DNA of 64,000 nucleotides from Calothrix sp. NIES-4101 (GCA_004296455.1 AP018280.1:2976001-3040000), one strand, 5' to 3'. Numbered from the stretch's first letter, positions 39,531 to 50,341 are shown. Notes: generated from the letters alone by a model not told the origin. Made by a program: numbers and translations.

Positions 39531-40094
39531 ATGGTACAAACACCATCTAAAACAATGACGCTGGAAGAGTTTCTGCAACAACCAGAAACAAAACCTGCCA
39601 GTGAATATATTAATGGTCAAATTATTTATAAACCAATGCCACAGGGGAAACATAGTTCCGTTCAAGGAGAACTTGTACCCGCGATCAATTTTGTAGTCAA
39701 GCGCAAGCGTATTGCTCGTGCATTTCCGGAGTTACGTTGTACCTTTGGCGATCGCTCAACTGTACCTGATATTACGGTGTTTGTTTGGAGTCGCATTCCC
39801 CGTGATGAGAATGGAGAAGTTGCCAATACATTTGCCATTGCTCCAGATTGGACAATTGAAATTTTATCTCCTGACCAAAGCCAAACAAAAGTAACGAAAA
39901 ATATTCTTCATTGCCTCAAACATGGAACTCAAATAGGTTGGTTGATCGATCCGGATGAGAAAACTGTGTTTGTTTATCGTCCCAAGGAAGAAACGCAGGT
40001 GTTTGATGAGCCAGATGCACTTCTTCCTGTACCATCATTTGCGAGCGAACTGCAACTTACAGTCAAGGATTTGTTTGCTTGGCTGTTGGAGTGA
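39531..40094 (+). CDS. Uma2 family endonuclease-like protein (DUF820)
   Basis: 187 residues, ATG at 39531. It has the Uma2 layout: MTLEEFLQQPETKPASEYIN, PQGKHSSVQGEL, VPDITVFVWSRIPRD, WTIEILSPDQSQTKVTKNI and GWLIDPDEKTVFVYRP. The PD-(D/E)xK-type residues D and E-x-L are present (PDITVF, IEILS). The family is highly expanded in cyanobacteria; its biological role is unclear. Confidence 0.88.
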   Translation: MVQTPSKTMTLEEFLQQPETKPASEYINGQIIYKPMPQGKHSSVQGELVPAINFVVKRKRIARAFPELRCTFGDRSTVPDITVFVWSRIPRDENGEVANTFAIAPDWTIEILSPDQSQTKVTKNILHCLKHGTQIGWLIDPDEKTVFVYRPKEETQVFDEPDALLPVPSFASELQLTVKDLFAWLLE

Positions 40095-40217
40095 TTATTT
40101 TCTTTTTTTCGGTTGATTGCAACTCCAGATGCGATTCCCACTTCTAAAATAGTTGAGGTAGGCACTATTAAGACTCCATGTGCCGTAAAATGACTTGCAC
40201 TGGAATATCGAAAAAAT

Positions 40218-43200
40218 ATGACTTTTTCTTCCATCGTGCGTGCTTTGGGACGCTCACCACTCACTAACGAACTACTTACTAAGTTAAATAAGCAACAAGA
40301 TATATATTTAAATGGTATTCCCCGATTACCAAAAGGTTTAGTTTCTTCCGCATTGGCAAAAGCTGAGGGACAAAATTTATGTGTATTTTGTGCGACTTTG
40401 GAGGAGGCTGGACGTTGGACTGCACAACTTGAGGCGATGGGGTGGAAAAATGTGCTTTTTTACCCTACTTCTGAAGCTTCTCCCTACGAGCCATTTGACC
40501 CGGAAACGGAGATGATTTGGGGGCAAATGCAGGTTTTGGCGGATTTGGTGAAAATGGGTAAGGGAGAGCCGGAGAAAAATAATTTCTCTAACTCGACTAA
40601 TCAAATTGCCCTTGTTGCGACTGTGGGTGCATTACAACCCCATTTACCACCGATAGAGGCTTTTAAACCCTTTTGTTTGACGATTACAAAGGGGATGGAG
40701 TTTGATTTAGATGACTTTGGCGATCGCGTAACTCAATTGGGCTATGATCGAGTTTCTTTGGTGGAAACTGAGGGGCAATGGAGTCGTCGCGGTGATATTG
40801 TTGATATTTTTCCTGTGTCATCAGAGTTGCCTGTGCGGTTGGAATGGTTCGGGGATGAAATTGAACAAATTCGTGAATTTGACCCGGCGACGCAGCGTTC
40901 GGCACTCGATAAGGTGCAGGAATTAGTTTTAACTCCCACTAGTTTTAGTGTGATTATTAATGACGCTCTCAAGGAGACTACTGAGTATCAAGAGCGTTTG
41001 CAATTAAAGACGGAAAATTCAACCCAAGTCGAAGGAAGCCGGAGATTTCTGGGTTTGGCTTATGAAAAACCTTCATCTTTATTAGATTATTTACCTAAAA
41101 ATACTTTTATTGCGATCGACGAACCCGAACAATGTCATGCTCATAGCGATCGCTGGGTGGAGAATGCTGAGGAGCAGTGGCAATTATTGGGGGAAGAGGT
41201 AGAAGAGGGGAACGCGGAGAGTGTCATTAATGCTTCTAACTTGGTTCTGCCAAAAGTTCATCGCCAATTTGGTGAATGTTTAATTGCGGCGGCGGAATTT
41301 AAGTTAATTTATTTGTCGGAGTTGGCGGAAACAATTATTACGGAAGCGGGGAATCTATCAGGATTAAACCTTGCCAGTCGTCGCGTGGCTGTGACACCGC
41401 ACCAGTTTGCCAAGATTGCTGAGGTATTAAGGGGGGAACGCGATCGCAATTTTTCTGTGTGGATTATTTCTGCACAACCAAGTCGTTCTGTATCTCTACT
41501 CCAGGAACATGATTGTCCGGCACAATTTATCCCGAATCCGAATGATTTTCAAGCGATCGAGAAATTACAAATTAACCATACTCCTGTAGCCCTGAAATAC
41601 TCCGGGTTGGCGGAGCTTGAAGGTTTTGTCTTACCGACATACCGAATGATAGTTGTTACCGATCGCGAATTTTTCGGTCAGCATTCCCTCGCTACTCCCA
41701 GTTACGTCAGGAAGCGTCGCCAATCAACCTCGAAACAAGTTGATTTAAATAAATTGCGCCCTGGAGATTACGTAGTTCACCGCAATCATGGTATCGGTAA
41801 ATTCCAGAAACTCGAAAGCTTAACAGTCAATGACGAAACCCGCGATTATATTGTTATCCAATATGCCGATGGTTTATTACGGGTAGCTGCCGATCAAGTT
41901 GGTTCCTTATCCCGCCTACGGACAACTACCAACAAAGCCCCCGAACTCAATAAGATGACGGGTAAAGCTTGGGAAAACACCCGGAATAAAGTTCGCCGAG
42001 CCATCAAAAAGCTGGCGGTAGACCTCTTAAAATTATACGCATCGCGATCGCAACAAACTGGTTTTTCCTACCCCCCCGATATGCCTTGGCAAGAGGAAAT
42101 GGAAGATTCTTTCCCCTATCAACCTACACCCGATCAACTTAAAGCTACCCAAGATGTGAAACGGGATATGGAAAGCGATCGCCCCATGGATCGATTAGTA
42201 TGTGGGGATGTGGGTTTTGGGAAAACTGAAGTTGCCATTCGCGCCATTTTCAAAGCTGTCACCGCCGGTAAACAGGTGGCTCTCCTCGCGCCTACAACCA
42301 TCCTGACGCAACAACATTACCATACCCTCAAAGAACGGTTTTCACCCTACCCCATCAATGTCGGTTTATTAAACCGCTTCCGCACTGCTAGCGAACGACG
42401 CGACATTATCAAACGTCTGGCAATGGGGGAATTAGATATTGTTGTCGGCACACATCAACTTTTGAGTAAAGAAATTCACATCAAAGATTTGGGATTGTTG
42501 GTGGTAGACGAAGAACAAAGATTTGGGGTGAATCAAAAAGAGAAAATTAAAAGTCTGAAAACCCAAGTTGATGTATTAACCCTGTCAGCAACGCCCATTC
42601 CCCGGACATTATATATGTCACTCTCAGGTATCCGCGAGATGAGTTTAATTACAACTCCTCCACCCTCGCGTCGCCCCATCAAAACCCACCTAGCACCGCG
42701 AACTACTGAATCTGTCCGGGCGGCAATTCGCCAAGAATTAGACAGGGGTGGTCAAATATTCTACGTAGTTCCCCGGGTAGAAGGAATTGAAGAAACAGCC
42801 AGCCAACTTCGCGAACTCGCAGGAGGAGCCAGAATTGCGATCGCTCATGGGCAAATGGATGAAAGCGAACTGGAATCAACGATGCTCACCTTTGGGAATG
42901 GGGAAGCGGATATTTTGGTTTGTACAACAATCATCGAATCGGGTTTGGATATTCCCCGCGTCAACACCATCCTCATCGAAGATGCACACCGCTTTGGCTT
43001 GGCACAGTTATACCAATTGCGGGGAAGAGTGGGACGGGCGGGAATTCAAGCCCATGCCTGGTTGTTTTACCCTCAACAAAGGACACTTTCAGATGCAGCT
43101 AGGCAGAGACTGCGAGCAATTCAGGAATTTACGCAACTAGGCTCCGGCTATCAATTATCAATGCGGGATATGGAAATTCGCGGAGTCGGTAATTTACTGG

Positions 43201-43769
43201 GGGCGGAACAATCAGGGCAAATGGATGTGATTGGTTTCGACTTATACATGCAAATGCTAGATGAAGCGATTCGGGAAATCCGTGGACAAGAAATACCCAA
43301 GGTTGAAGATACGCAAATTGACTTGAAGCTCACGGCATTTATTCCCGCCGATTACATTCCTGACTCTGACCAGAAGATGAGCGCCTACCGATACGTAGCC
43401 GCAGCCAGGTCTAAATACGAACTGACGCAAATCGCCGCAGAATGGAGTGATAGATATGGAAAATTACCGGTACCAGCTAACCAACTATTACGGGTGATGG
43501 AACTCAAGCAACTGGCGAAAAACTTAGGTTTTAGTCGGATAAAACCCGAAGCCAAACAGCACATCGCCTTAGAAACACAGATGGAAGAGCCAGCATGGAA
43601 TTTACTAGCCGAGAAATTACCAGATAGCTTGCGAAATAAATGTGTTCACGCACCTGGTAAGGTAATTGTGCGGGGTTTAGGAGTCATGAAAGCCGATGTC
43701 CAACTGCAAACTTTGATCGATGCATTTACCAAAATGCAAGATGCAGTTCCCGAAGGAACAATAATTTAA
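40218..43769 (+). CDS. mfd: Transcription-repair coupling factor Mfd
   Basis: 1183 residues, normal length. Domains in order: UvrB-like part ([32 protein letters not shown]), RNA polymerase interaction domain ([20 protein letters not shown]), translocase motor with Walker A ([11 protein letters not shown]), DEEQ box ([12 protein letters not shown]), [11 protein letters not shown], and helicase C motifs ([23 protein letters not shown]), then the C-terminal TRCF domain. It removes stalled RNA polymerase and recruits UvrA. The gene is complete and stands alone. Confidence 0.96.
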   Translation: MTFSSIVRALGRSPLTNELLTKLNKQQDIYLNGIPRLPKGLVSSALAKAEGQNLCVFCATLEEAGRWTAQLEAMGWKNVLFYPTSEASPYEPFDPETEMIWGQMQVLADLVKMGKGEPEKNNFSNSTNQIALVATVGALQPHLPPIEAFKPFCLTITKGMEFDLDDFGDRVTQLGYDRVSLVETEGQWSRRGDIVDIFPVSSELPVRLEWFGDEIEQIREFDPATQRSALDKVQELVLTPTSFSVIINDALKETTEYQERLQLKTENSTQVEGSRRFLGLAYEKPSSLLDYLPKNTFIAIDEPEQCHAHSDRWVENAEEQWQLLGEEVEEGNAESVINASNLVLPKVHRQFGECLIAAAEFKLIYLSELAETIITEAGNLSGLNLASRRVAVTPHQFAKIAEVLRGERDRNFSVWIISAQPSRSVSLLQEHDCPAQFIPNPNDFQAIEKLQINHTPVALKYSGLAELEGFVLPTYRMIVVTDREFFGQHSLATPSYVRKRRQSTSKQVDLNKLRPGDYVVHRNHGIGKFQKLESLTVNDETRDYIVIQYADGLLRVAADQVGSLSRLRTTTNKAPELNKMTGKAWENTRNKVRRAIKKLAVDLLKLYASRSQQTGFSYPPDMPWQEEMEDSFPYQPTPDQLKATQDVKRDMESDRPMDRLVCGDVGFGKTEVAIRAIFKAVTAGKQVALLAPTTILTQQHYHTLKERFSPYPINVGLLNRFRTASERRDIIKRLAMGELDIVVGTHQLLSKEIHIKDLGLLVVDEEQRFGVNQKEKIKSLKTQVDVLTLSATPIPRTLYMSLSGIREMSLITTPPPSRRPIKTHLAPRTTESVRAAIRQELDRGGQIFYVVPRVEGIEETASQLRELAGGARIAIAHGQMDESELESTMLTFGNGEADILVCTTIIESGLDIPRVNTILIEDAHRFGLAQLYQLRGRVGRAGIQAHAWLFYPQQRTLSDAARQRLRAIQEFTQLGSGYQLSMRDMEIRGVGNLLGAEQSGQMDVIGFDLYMQMLDEAIREIRGQEIPKVEDTQIDLKLTAFIPADYIPDSDQKMSAYRYVAAARSKYELTQIAAEWSDRYGKLPVPANQLLRVMELKQLAKNLGFSRIKPEAKQHIALETQMEEPAWNLLAEKLPDSLRNKCVHAPGKVIVRGLGVMKADVQLQTLIDAFTKMQDAVPEGTII

Positions 43770-43866
43770 TAGTTTAAATATAGTTTCAATCACCTTGAGT
43801 GTTCGTCATGACCACCTATCGCAAGGTTAAACTAGTACAGCAAGGTGACTATTTCCACAGGAAAAT

Positions 43867-44481
43867 ATGACAGATATGGCAAGCGATCGCGATTACACTC
43901 TCATTATCGACAAAAGTGGCAGTATGTCCACACCAGACCAAGCTGGTGGCAGAAGTCGCTGGGAAATAGCCCAGGAATCTACCCTGGCATTAGCAAGAAA
44001 ATGTGAGCAATTTGACCCTGATGGCATCACTGTTTATGTATTTTCCGGTAAACACAAGCGCTATGATGATGTAACATCTGCAAAGGTAGCGCAAATATTT
44101 TTAGAAAATGATCCAGCCGGAACTACCAACTTAGCTGGAGTTTTGTTACATGCAACAGATAATTATTTCCAGCGTAAAGCTGCGGGGAAAACTAAACCCA
44201 ATGGTGAAACTATCTTAGTTGTCACAGATGGGGAGCCTGATGACCGAAAAGCTGTATTTGAAGTGATTATCAATGCTACCCGCAAGATGGAACGGGATGA
44301 GGAGTTAGCAATTTCCCTGATTCAAGTCGGTTCAGATGCACAAGCGACTAAGTTTCTCAAAGCATTGGATGATCAATTAACAGGTGTGGGGGCAAAGTTT
44401 GATATTTGCGACACTATTACCCTTGATGATATGGAAGATATGAGTCTTGCGGAGATATTAACGAATGCCATTAATGATTAG
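43867..44481 (+). CDS. VWA domain protein, first tandem copy
   Basis: 204 residues, ATG 43867 with AGGAAA upstream. It is almost only a von Willebrand A domain. MIDAS residues are intact: DKSGS near residue 15, GTTNL near 92, and VTDGEPDD near 122. Other parts: CEQFDPDGITVYVFSGKHKR and FDICDTITLDDMEDMSLAEI. VWA domains bind partners through a metal ion; stand-alone forms occur in stress systems such as tellurite resistance. No other member of such a system is adjacent. A close paralogue follows at 44656. Confidence 0.85.
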   Translation: MTDMASDRDYTLIIDKSGSMSTPDQAGGRSRWEIAQESTLALARKCEQFDPDGITVYVFSGKHKRYDDVTSAKVAQIFLENDPAGTTNLAGVLLHATDNYFQRKAAGKTKPNGETILVVTDGEPDDRKAVFEVIINATRKMERDEELAISLIQVGSDAQATKFLKALDDQLTGVGAKFDICDTITLDDMEDMSLAEILTNAIND

Positions 44482-44655
44482 TTAGTTAGTGGTTAATTGT
44501 TAGGGGCTAATTATGTTGAATAAATACTTGATATTTTTCAGCAGATGATTCATTATTATCGTTTTTTAATATCTGATTAATCACGTATCTCCTGACTATT
44601 ATCTATTATTCATAACTAACTATTAGCAGTGAGTACTTCAAAGGAGAAAATAAGA

Positions 44656-45261
44656 ATGTTAGAAAATCGAGATTATACTCTCATTATTGATAAAAGTGGT
44701 AGCATGGCGACTCCCGACCAAAAAGGTGGTAAAAATCGCTGGTTAGCCGCCGAAGAATCAACTTTTGCATTAGCAAGTAAATGTGAACAATTCGACCCAG
44801 ATGGGATTACTATTTATCTTTTTTCTGGTAAATTTAAGCGTTACGATAATGTTACTTCCAGTAAAGTATCGCAAATTTTTAAGGAAAATGACCCTTCGGG
44901 AACTACAGATTTAGCTTCTGTTTTAAAACATGCAACAGAGAATTATTTCCAGCGTAAAAATGCTGGACAAACCAAACCGAATGGTGAAACAATTTTAGTG
45001 ATTACAGATGGTGAACCTGACGATCGCAAGGCTGTAATGCGCGTGATTATTGAGGCTTCGCGGAAGATGGAACGTGATGAGGAATTGGGGATTTCATTTA
45101 TTCAAGTTGGCACAGACCCCCAAGCAATGCGTTTTTTAAAGGTGCTGGATGACGAATTGCAAAGTGCTGGTGCAAAGTTCGATATTTGCGACACGATTAC
45201 AATGGAAGATATGGAGGATATGAGTTTATCTGAAATACTTCTAAATGCGATTACTGATTAG
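44656..45261 (+). CDS. VWA domain protein, second tandem copy
   Basis: 201 residues; ATG 44656 is chosen because AAGGAG lies 11 bases upstream, while a GTG at 44629 has no such signal. It is similar to the 43867 protein over its whole length, with the same MIDAS (DKSGSMATPDQ, GTTDL, ITDGEPDDRK) and the same end (DICDTITMEDMEDMSLSEIL). The copies differ mainly in surface positions and have clearly diverged, so the duplication is not recent. The 174-base gap has no gene. Confidence 0.85.
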   Translation: MLENRDYTLIIDKSGSMATPDQKGGKNRWLAAEESTFALASKCEQFDPDGITIYLFSGKFKRYDNVTSSKVSQIFKENDPSGTTDLASVLKHATENYFQRKNAGQTKPNGETILVITDGEPDDRKAVMRVIIEASRKMERDEELGISFIQVGTDPQAMRFLKVLDDELQSAGAKFDICDTITMEDMEDMSLSEILLNAITD

Positions 45262-45833
45262 TTTTAGAGTTGGAATTTGGGTTTTAAGCTGAAGAGAGGA
45301 TATGACGGGGCAACAACTGCCCCGCAACCACTATGATTTCTATAGTTGAGCAAATCATGGTAAAAATAACCTGAGTTCGGGATAAGCTGAGATAGGGGTT
45401 GTGATATTACTTTGTTCAAATTTCAGAACAATTCTTTGAATCGAACTGATAGTTTTTCTGTTATTGCAGCTAAAACCAAGAATTGGGGGATTCTCCCCCA
45501 AACTCCCGATTGGGGGACGCAACCGTCCCCCAAGCCCCCTCCAAATAGGAAATACAAAAATTTTGGGGTTCGACGAATTGCAAGGCTTCTTATACCAATT
45601 CTCTAAAATTAGGCTACAGATGGAATCTACGGAACCATTGTTTTTTAATTGCGTGGCTTTAGCTTCACTCTTCGAGAAGGCTTGCGCCTACGCGACAGCG
45701 AGTATTGCGAATTGCGAATTGGTATTAATTCAAATTGAAACAAAACTCTTAACCAGAACTCAGGTTAAAAATATGTCACGATTATCAATAATATCTATTT
45801 GTTGAAAATATTTTTGACTTGCTCTTGCTGTCG
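45262..45833. other. Gene-free stretch with repeat elements
   Basis: No convincing coding region. It holds copy B of the GC-rich two-hairpin element (45476-45545) and downstream a decayed intergenic repeat with GGCTTGCGCCTACGCGACAGC near 45680. Short open frames here come from the repeats. Confidence 0.6.
45476..45545 (+). repeat. GC-rich two-hairpin intergenic element, copy B
   Basis: TTGGGGGATTCTCCCCCAA, then GGGGGACGCAACCGTCCCCC, then AAGCCCCCTCCAAAT. It matches copy A at 35135-35206 over about 70 bases with few changes, including compensating changes in the second loop. Both copies lie on the plus strand and between genes. Confidence 0.8.
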
Positions 45834-46466
45834 TTAATTGGCGAGATTGGGGTTATATTCACGCCATAATTGTAAACCATATACTAACCATGAACCTTGA
45901 AGCTTATTGCATGAAGTAATAAATTTCTGAGATTTATTTCTTTTTCGTTTAATCCAGATATAAAAATCTGGTTCAGCCCCATATTCAACCATGAGAATTG
46001 CTTGATAACGTCCACTAAAATCCAAGACTGCATGACGCAAGTAGCAATTTTTAAATTCAAAAAAAAAGGCAAATTTACGAACAATAGTTAAATCTTTTGT
46101 TGTCAGTTCAATCCGAATAACTTGACTACCTGTAAATGCAAATACACATCCTAACCCTGCTAAAAATGTAAAGCCGGCGATTGCATTTCCTAAATTCCCT
46201 GTTTTTATTAAACTCTCAATAGCCGTTAAAATTGCCAAAGCAAACATGAAATAGCCCAATAGCACAGCTATATTTCTACCAAAACTAGAACGCTGAGGTA
46301 AAAAAATGATGCTGCGATCGCTCTCATCTTTTAATGTTAAATTTAGTTCAGTATTGGGAATGCGCCAACGCCAAATTTCACTATTCGCTTGAGATTCCTG
46401 CTGATAATCGGTTACAGCTTCTTCTTGACTGATACGACGTGATTGTCCAAATAGCTGTCCTAACAT
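45834..46466 (-). CDS. Hypothetical membrane protein with two transmembrane helices
   Basis: 210 residues. Two adjacent membrane segments at about 75-125 (VLLGYFMFALAILTAIESLI, AIAGFTFLAGLGCVFAFTG) divide a soluble N-terminus with WRWRIPNTELNLTLKDESDR from a C-terminal beta-rich domain (RIELTTKDLTIVRKFAFFFE, AILMVEYGAEPDFYIWI). The form is like small PH-domain-type bacterial membrane proteins, but no family is recognised. Confidence 0.6.
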   Translation of the reverse strand: MLGQLFGQSRRISQEEAVTDYQQESQANSEIWRWRIPNTELNLTLKDESDRSIIFLPQRSSFGRNIAVLLGYFMFALAILTAIESLIKTGNLGNAIAGFTFLAGLGCVFAFTGSQVIRIELTTKDLTIVRKFAFFFEFKNCYLRHAVLDFSGRYQAILMVEYGAEPDFYIWIKRKRNKSQKFITSCNKLQGSWLVYGLQLWREYNPNLAN

Positions 46467-46585
46467 ATGCTATTAATGTGAAAATGCTAAGTATATCCAT
46501 ATAAAAAGGTAAATTTATATACAATTATAAAAACCTATTATATGGTTGCCGGTACAATTAGCCACAGTATATTCAACTATCTAAA

Positions 46586-46984
46586 ATGGATGAGATGGAT
46601 GAGATTGATAAATTACTCCAAGAGTTACAACAAGAGTATTCTGAAAGTAAACCAAAACCGCAGTCACCCAATCCACCTTCGGTGGAAGTTAATTATCCAA
46701 AATCGACTCAATTTACTCCAGTGACTTCTGGGGTTGATAAAATGCTGAATGATATCAAAGCTGATTTTGAGGAGAAAGATTTAGCAGAGAAATTACAGCA
46801 ACAGCAGTTAATTGAAGCGGAAAAAAATCGCCAAAAACAAGCTTTGGAAAAAACAGCGAAACTCTGGCTAGAAAAGTTAGAACCTTTATCTCAAGAGGGA
46901 CTTTGGTTTGATAAGTTTGCCGAGGGTTATCCATCAAAGTTAGCGGCTGCTATTGAATATTTACAAGGTTTAGAAACTGAGTAA
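46586..46984 (+). CDS. Cyanobacterial small protein, possibly the Slr1339 salt-stress family
   Basis: 132 residues, ATG 46586. It starts MDEMDEIDKLLQELQQEYSE, has a Pro-rich linker, then a helix pair with VDKMLNDIKADFEEKDLAEK and the end WLEKLEPLSQEGLWFDKFAE. This pattern of two short amphipathic helices and a conserved C-terminal Trp/Phe box fits, as I recall, the Slr1339 family of unknown mechanism. The assignment is from memory of the pattern and should be taken as tentative. Confidence 0.55.
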   Translation: MDEMDEIDKLLQELQQEYSESKPKPQSPNPPSVEVNYPKSTQFTPVTSGVDKMLNDIKADFEEKDLAEKLQQQQLIEAEKNRQKQALEKTAKLWLEKLEPLSQEGLWFDKFAEGYPSKLAAAIEYLQGLETE

Positions 46985-47127
46985 TAGATAGGTGTGGGAT
47001 GGGGAGATGGGGAGACGCGGAGTAAAATAAATGATTAATAAATAAGTTAATTGCTAGACTTAATATGAAAAAATCATGTAAAAGTATACATGAAGTCAGC
47101 ACTATACTATTTTTAATAGTACTAATA

Positions 47128-47475
47128 CTAATCACTTTGATTGCTGATTTTTGAATATTGTACACCCCATTCATGCATGGCATAAAGAAGAGGTTTGAGA
47201 GTTTCTCCTAGAGGCGTGAGAGAATATTCGACTTTGGGTGGAATTTGTGGATAAACTTCGCGATGAATAATCCCATCATCTTCCAATTCGCGAAGTTGTT
47301 GAGTGAGCATTTTTTGAGTAATTCCTGATAATGCACGTTGTAACTCACCAAAACGCTTGATATCTGTCATTAATTCGCGAATGATGAGAACTTTCCAGCG
47401 TCCACCAATTACTTTTAAAGTTGATTCAACTTCACATGTGAGCCTATCGTGATGTTGTTCTGCGTTAGCCTGCAT
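47128..47475 (-). CDS. HxlR family transcriptional regulator
   Basis: 115 residues with the HxlR winged helix: [60 protein letters not shown] and [16 protein letters not shown]. The conserved N-terminal Cys is present (LTCEVE). Members respond to redox or electrophile stress. No divergent target gene is adjacent on the right; the gap 46985-47127 has no gene. Target unknown. Confidence 0.9.
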   Translation of the reverse strand: MQANAEQHHDRLTCEVESTLKVIGGRWKVLIIRELMTDIKRFGELQRALSGITQKMLTQQLRELEDDGIIHREVYPQIPPKVEYSLTPLGETLKPLLYAMHEWGVQYSKISNQSD

Positions 47476-47561
47476 AATTTATTTTGGTTTACTGCCTAAA
47501 ATTTTGACACATAATTCCCATCATAGCTGTAGATATTTTAAATTGAAAAATTAACCAGAAT

Positions 47562-48779
47562 TTAATCTAAAACAGCTAAAACAGCTTTTGGTAATAATTT
47601 ATCTTTAAACCAAATAATTTTTGCGGGAACATCATTTAACTTCACCCCAGCTTTTTCTAAATTCAATCTTTCGGAAATTGCTAGTATTAAATTATCGCAA
47701 CCGGAACGCCTAACTTGAGAGAATTTTTTTTGTAAATATTCTGGTCGCCAGTATCCCACAATCTCTAATAAATAGCTTCTACCATCGGGATGAACTATGC
47801 GAAAATCAGGTATCATGACGCTACCTGGAATTGGAATTAAATCGACTTCCCTTTCTAATTCCCACTGGCTTTTCAAGGAGTCCCATTTATCAGCAAATGA
47901 AGCTTCTATCATGCTATCGTAGGGCTTTCCAGGTGGATAATGGGTGACTAAACCGCAATCAGCCGAATTCAGGGCAAATCTTCCTGTTTTCCAAGTATTG
48001 CTGTAGAAATCGCGGGTTTGTAATGTCGCTGCCAAACTCCATTTTGTTACATGAAGTAAAGCCGGAATTAGTTTAGCGATCGCAAGTCCGTAGCGTGTAC
48101 TAGGATTAAATAAGCTAACTGGTCCATCTATGGTAATTGTAAATCCTTTGTCGGCATCTCCTTCGATGTAAGCCATTAATTGAAATAGCTTTAAATAGCG
48201 AAATAAAAGTTTATATTCTCCGGGATTATTACGATGGGCGTTGATGAGTAGTTGACTGGCTTTGTAGAAGATTCCTTGTACTTGGGAAAGGTTGTAGCGA
48301 TGTAATATATCTTCTGGGTTGGGTTGCTCAAAGCTTGTCATGATGCGATTTTCAAATAAATCAGCATACAAGCCAGTTTTTACTTGTTCTGGTAAAACTT
48401 CCCGTTCGAGTTCTTGGGTTAATTCATCAGCAATTCGAGTGAGTGTAGTGGGTGATTGTTGGGAACTGGGGATTGATTTTGCTGCCAGAGCAAAAACTTT
48501 TTCTCTTAATAGTTGTGGTTCGAGGGGACTAACGATTTCAAAGGTGGAAAAACTACTTTTGAGGATATAAGCCAAGCCTCTTTTGATGCGGTAGTCGGTG
48601 TCTTCTCCTTCTAACTCCGATAGTTGTCTTTCTAATTCACCTTGGGTTTTGCCGAGCATATTTTGAAAACATGTGATTAATTCGCTGGCTAATCCGAGAT
48701 TTTTGGCTTCAATCTTGAGCCGTTTGGGAATAATTTGTTCGCCATTTTGGCGGTAGATGAGTAAGTCGGTGGGAAGCAT
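47562..48779 (-). CDS. DUF790 family nuclease (Bax1-like)
   Basis: 405 residues, ATG 48779, 20 bases after the helicase gene. It matches DUF790: MLPTDLLIYRQNGEQIIPKR, a helical middle (RYNLSQVQGIFYKASQLLIN), TIDGPVSLFNPSTRYGLAIA, and a PD-(D/E)xK-like nuclease end: MIPDFRIVHPDGRSYLLEIV-GYW. The family is the archaeal Bax1, partner of XPB helicase in DNA repair. The neighbouring helicase supports this pairing. Confidence 0.85.
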   Translation of the reverse strand: MLPTDLLIYRQNGEQIIPKRLKIEAKNLGLASELITCFQNMLGKTQGELERQLSELEGEDTDYRIKRGLAYILKSSFSTFEIVSPLEPQLLREKVFALAAKSIPSSQQSPTTLTRIADELTQELEREVLPEQVKTGLYADLFENRIMTSFEQPNPEDILHRYNLSQVQGIFYKASQLLINAHRNNPGEYKLLFRYLKLFQLMAYIEGDADKGFTITIDGPVSLFNPSTRYGLAIAKLIPALLHVTKWSLAATLQTRDFYSNTWKTGRFALNSADCGLVTHYPPGKPYDSMIEASFADKWDSLKSQWELEREVDLIPIPGSVMIPDFRIVHPDGRSYLLEIVGYWRPEYLQKKFSQVRRSGCDNLILAISERLNLEKAGVKLNDVPAKIIWFKDKLLPKAVLAVLD

Positions 48780-48799
48780 TTTAATGTGGGAATTAGGAA

Positions 48800-50341
48800 T
48801 TAAAATTTGGGATTGTCGTCACTATCTTCAGATTTAACGAAGTTATCTTGCCATAATCCTAATTGTTCGGCAGCACGTTGTGTTTTTTGCTGCTGAGTTC
48901 CATAAACCACATGCAAATTCCCTTTTTTCTCGGCTTGATTTTCTTCCTTCGGTGTTTTCTGTGCTTCATTATCTCGAAAACCTCTCCTCCTTATCGAAGT
49001 TCCTTCCTCACTCGTATCCTCAGCAATTACTTCATACAAAATCGCTTGTTTATTCGCTTCTTGCCCCTTCCTCAATACTCTTCCCAAACGTTGTGTATAT
49101 TCCCGTGCCGAAGCTGTACCTGAGAGAATGATGGCAATCCTGGCTGCGGGAACATCAACACCCTCATTCAACACATGGGATGCCACCAAACTTTTATATG
49201 CACCTTCGCGAAATTTAGTTAAGATTTCGTGTCTTTCCTTGACAGGTGTTTGGTGGGTAATTGCCGGAATTAAAAACTCATTCGAGATTTTATATACAGT
49301 TGCATTATCAGCCGTGAAAATGAGGATTCTATCGGGAAAATGTTCAGCTAATAAATCAGCAAGAATGCGAATTTTTCCATCTGTACCCAAAGCAATTTCC
49401 TTCGCTTGGCGATGGGCTAACATTGCCTTTCTCCCAGCTTGACTTCTGGCACTTGCCATGACAAATTTCTGCCAGCCCTGAAGACTACCAAGGGATATCT
49501 TTGACTCTCGCAAAAAATCATTACGAATTTTAATTAAATTTTTGTATCTTTCCCGCTCCAATGGTGATAACTTCACTTTAATTTGGACTATTTTATGTTC
49601 CGCCAGTGCTTTCCCAGCCAAATCTTCGGCGCGCTGGCGATATACTTCCCTCCCAATCAAAATATTTAAATCAGCATGTTTCCCATCACTACGCTCAGGA
49701 GTCGCAGACAAACCCAAACGATAAGGCGCGATCGCATATTCGGCAATGACTCTGTTAAAATCAGTTGGCAGGTGGTGACATTCGTCAAAAATAATGAAGG
49801 CGTACATATTGCCTAGGGCTTCCGCATGTATGGCGGCGCTGTCATATGTTGCCACCAAAATTGGACTTTTATCCCGTGAACCTCCCCCCAGTAAACCAAT
49901 ATCCGCATCGGGAAAAGCAGCTTTGAGATGTGCATACCACTGATGCATCAAATCCAACGTTGGCACCACAATTAAAGTTGTCCGTGGTGTCGATTGCATT
50001 GCCATTTGGGCTAAATACGTCTTCCCCGCAGCCGTCGGTAAAACAACAACACCTTGTCTACCCGCCAACTTCCAAGCTGCTAAAGCCTCATTCTGATGGG
50101 GATAAGGCTCCATTTCCAAACTAGCTAACAACTCTAGCGGATAGAATGCTTTGGCATCATCTAAATAATCAGTCCCCTCAGCTTGTAAAGATTCTACCAA
50201 AGGTCGATATTGAATCGCCGGGATGCGGAATTTTTCGACTCTGTCATCCCACGTTGCAAAGTCAGTCCAAGCTTTACCACGCGGTGGTGGATGCAAAATT
50301 AATGTGCCGCGATCGAATGTTAAAGTAGGGGTGCGAGGCAT
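48800..50341 (-). CDS. XPB-like superfamily 2 DNA helicase
   Basis: 513 residues. The N-terminal part (TLTFDRGTLILHPPP, FRIPAIQYRPLVESL) is the XPB damage-recognition-like domain. Motifs: LPTAAGKT at 101-108, FIIFDECHHLPT, LGLSATPERSDGKH, and in the C-terminal motor LIFTADNATVY, VASHVLNEGVDVPAARIAI and QRLGRVLRKG. The end is Lys/Glu rich. XPB unwinds DNA in nucleotide excision repair, here with the Bax1-like nuclease in one operon. Confidence 0.85.
   Translation of the reverse strand: MPRTPTLTFDRGTLILHPPPRGKAWTDFATWDDRVEKFRIPAIQYRPLVESLQAEGTDYLDDAKAFYPLELLASLEMEPYPHQNEALAAWKLAGRQGVVVLPTAAGKTYLAQMAMQSTPRTTLIVVPTLDLMHQWYAHLKAAFPDADIGLLGGGSRDKSPILVATYDSAAIHAEALGNMYAFIIFDECHHLPTDFNRVIAEYAIAPYRLGLSATPERSDGKHADLNILIGREVYRQRAEDLAGKALAEHKIVQIKVKLSPLERERYKNLIKIRNDFLRESKISLGSLQGWQKFVMASARSQAGRKAMLAHRQAKEIALGTDGKIRILADLLAEHFPDRILIFTADNATVYKISNEFLIPAITHQTPVKERHEILTKFREGAYKSLVASHVLNEGVDVPAARIAIILSGTASAREYTQRLGRVLRKGQEANKQAILYEVIAEDTSEEGTSIRRRGFRDNEAQKTPKEENQAEKKGNLHVVYGTQQQKTQRAAEQLGLWQDNFVKSEDSDDNPKF

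Noticed and set aside
43867-45261. Tellurite-resistance (Ter) operon
   Set aside because: Only VWA domains are present; no TerC, TerD or related genes are in the neighbourhood.
45412-45805. Short rightward frames after the VWA genes
   Set aside because: They run through repeat copy B and the decayed repeat next to it; there is no ribosome site and the composition is that of repeats.
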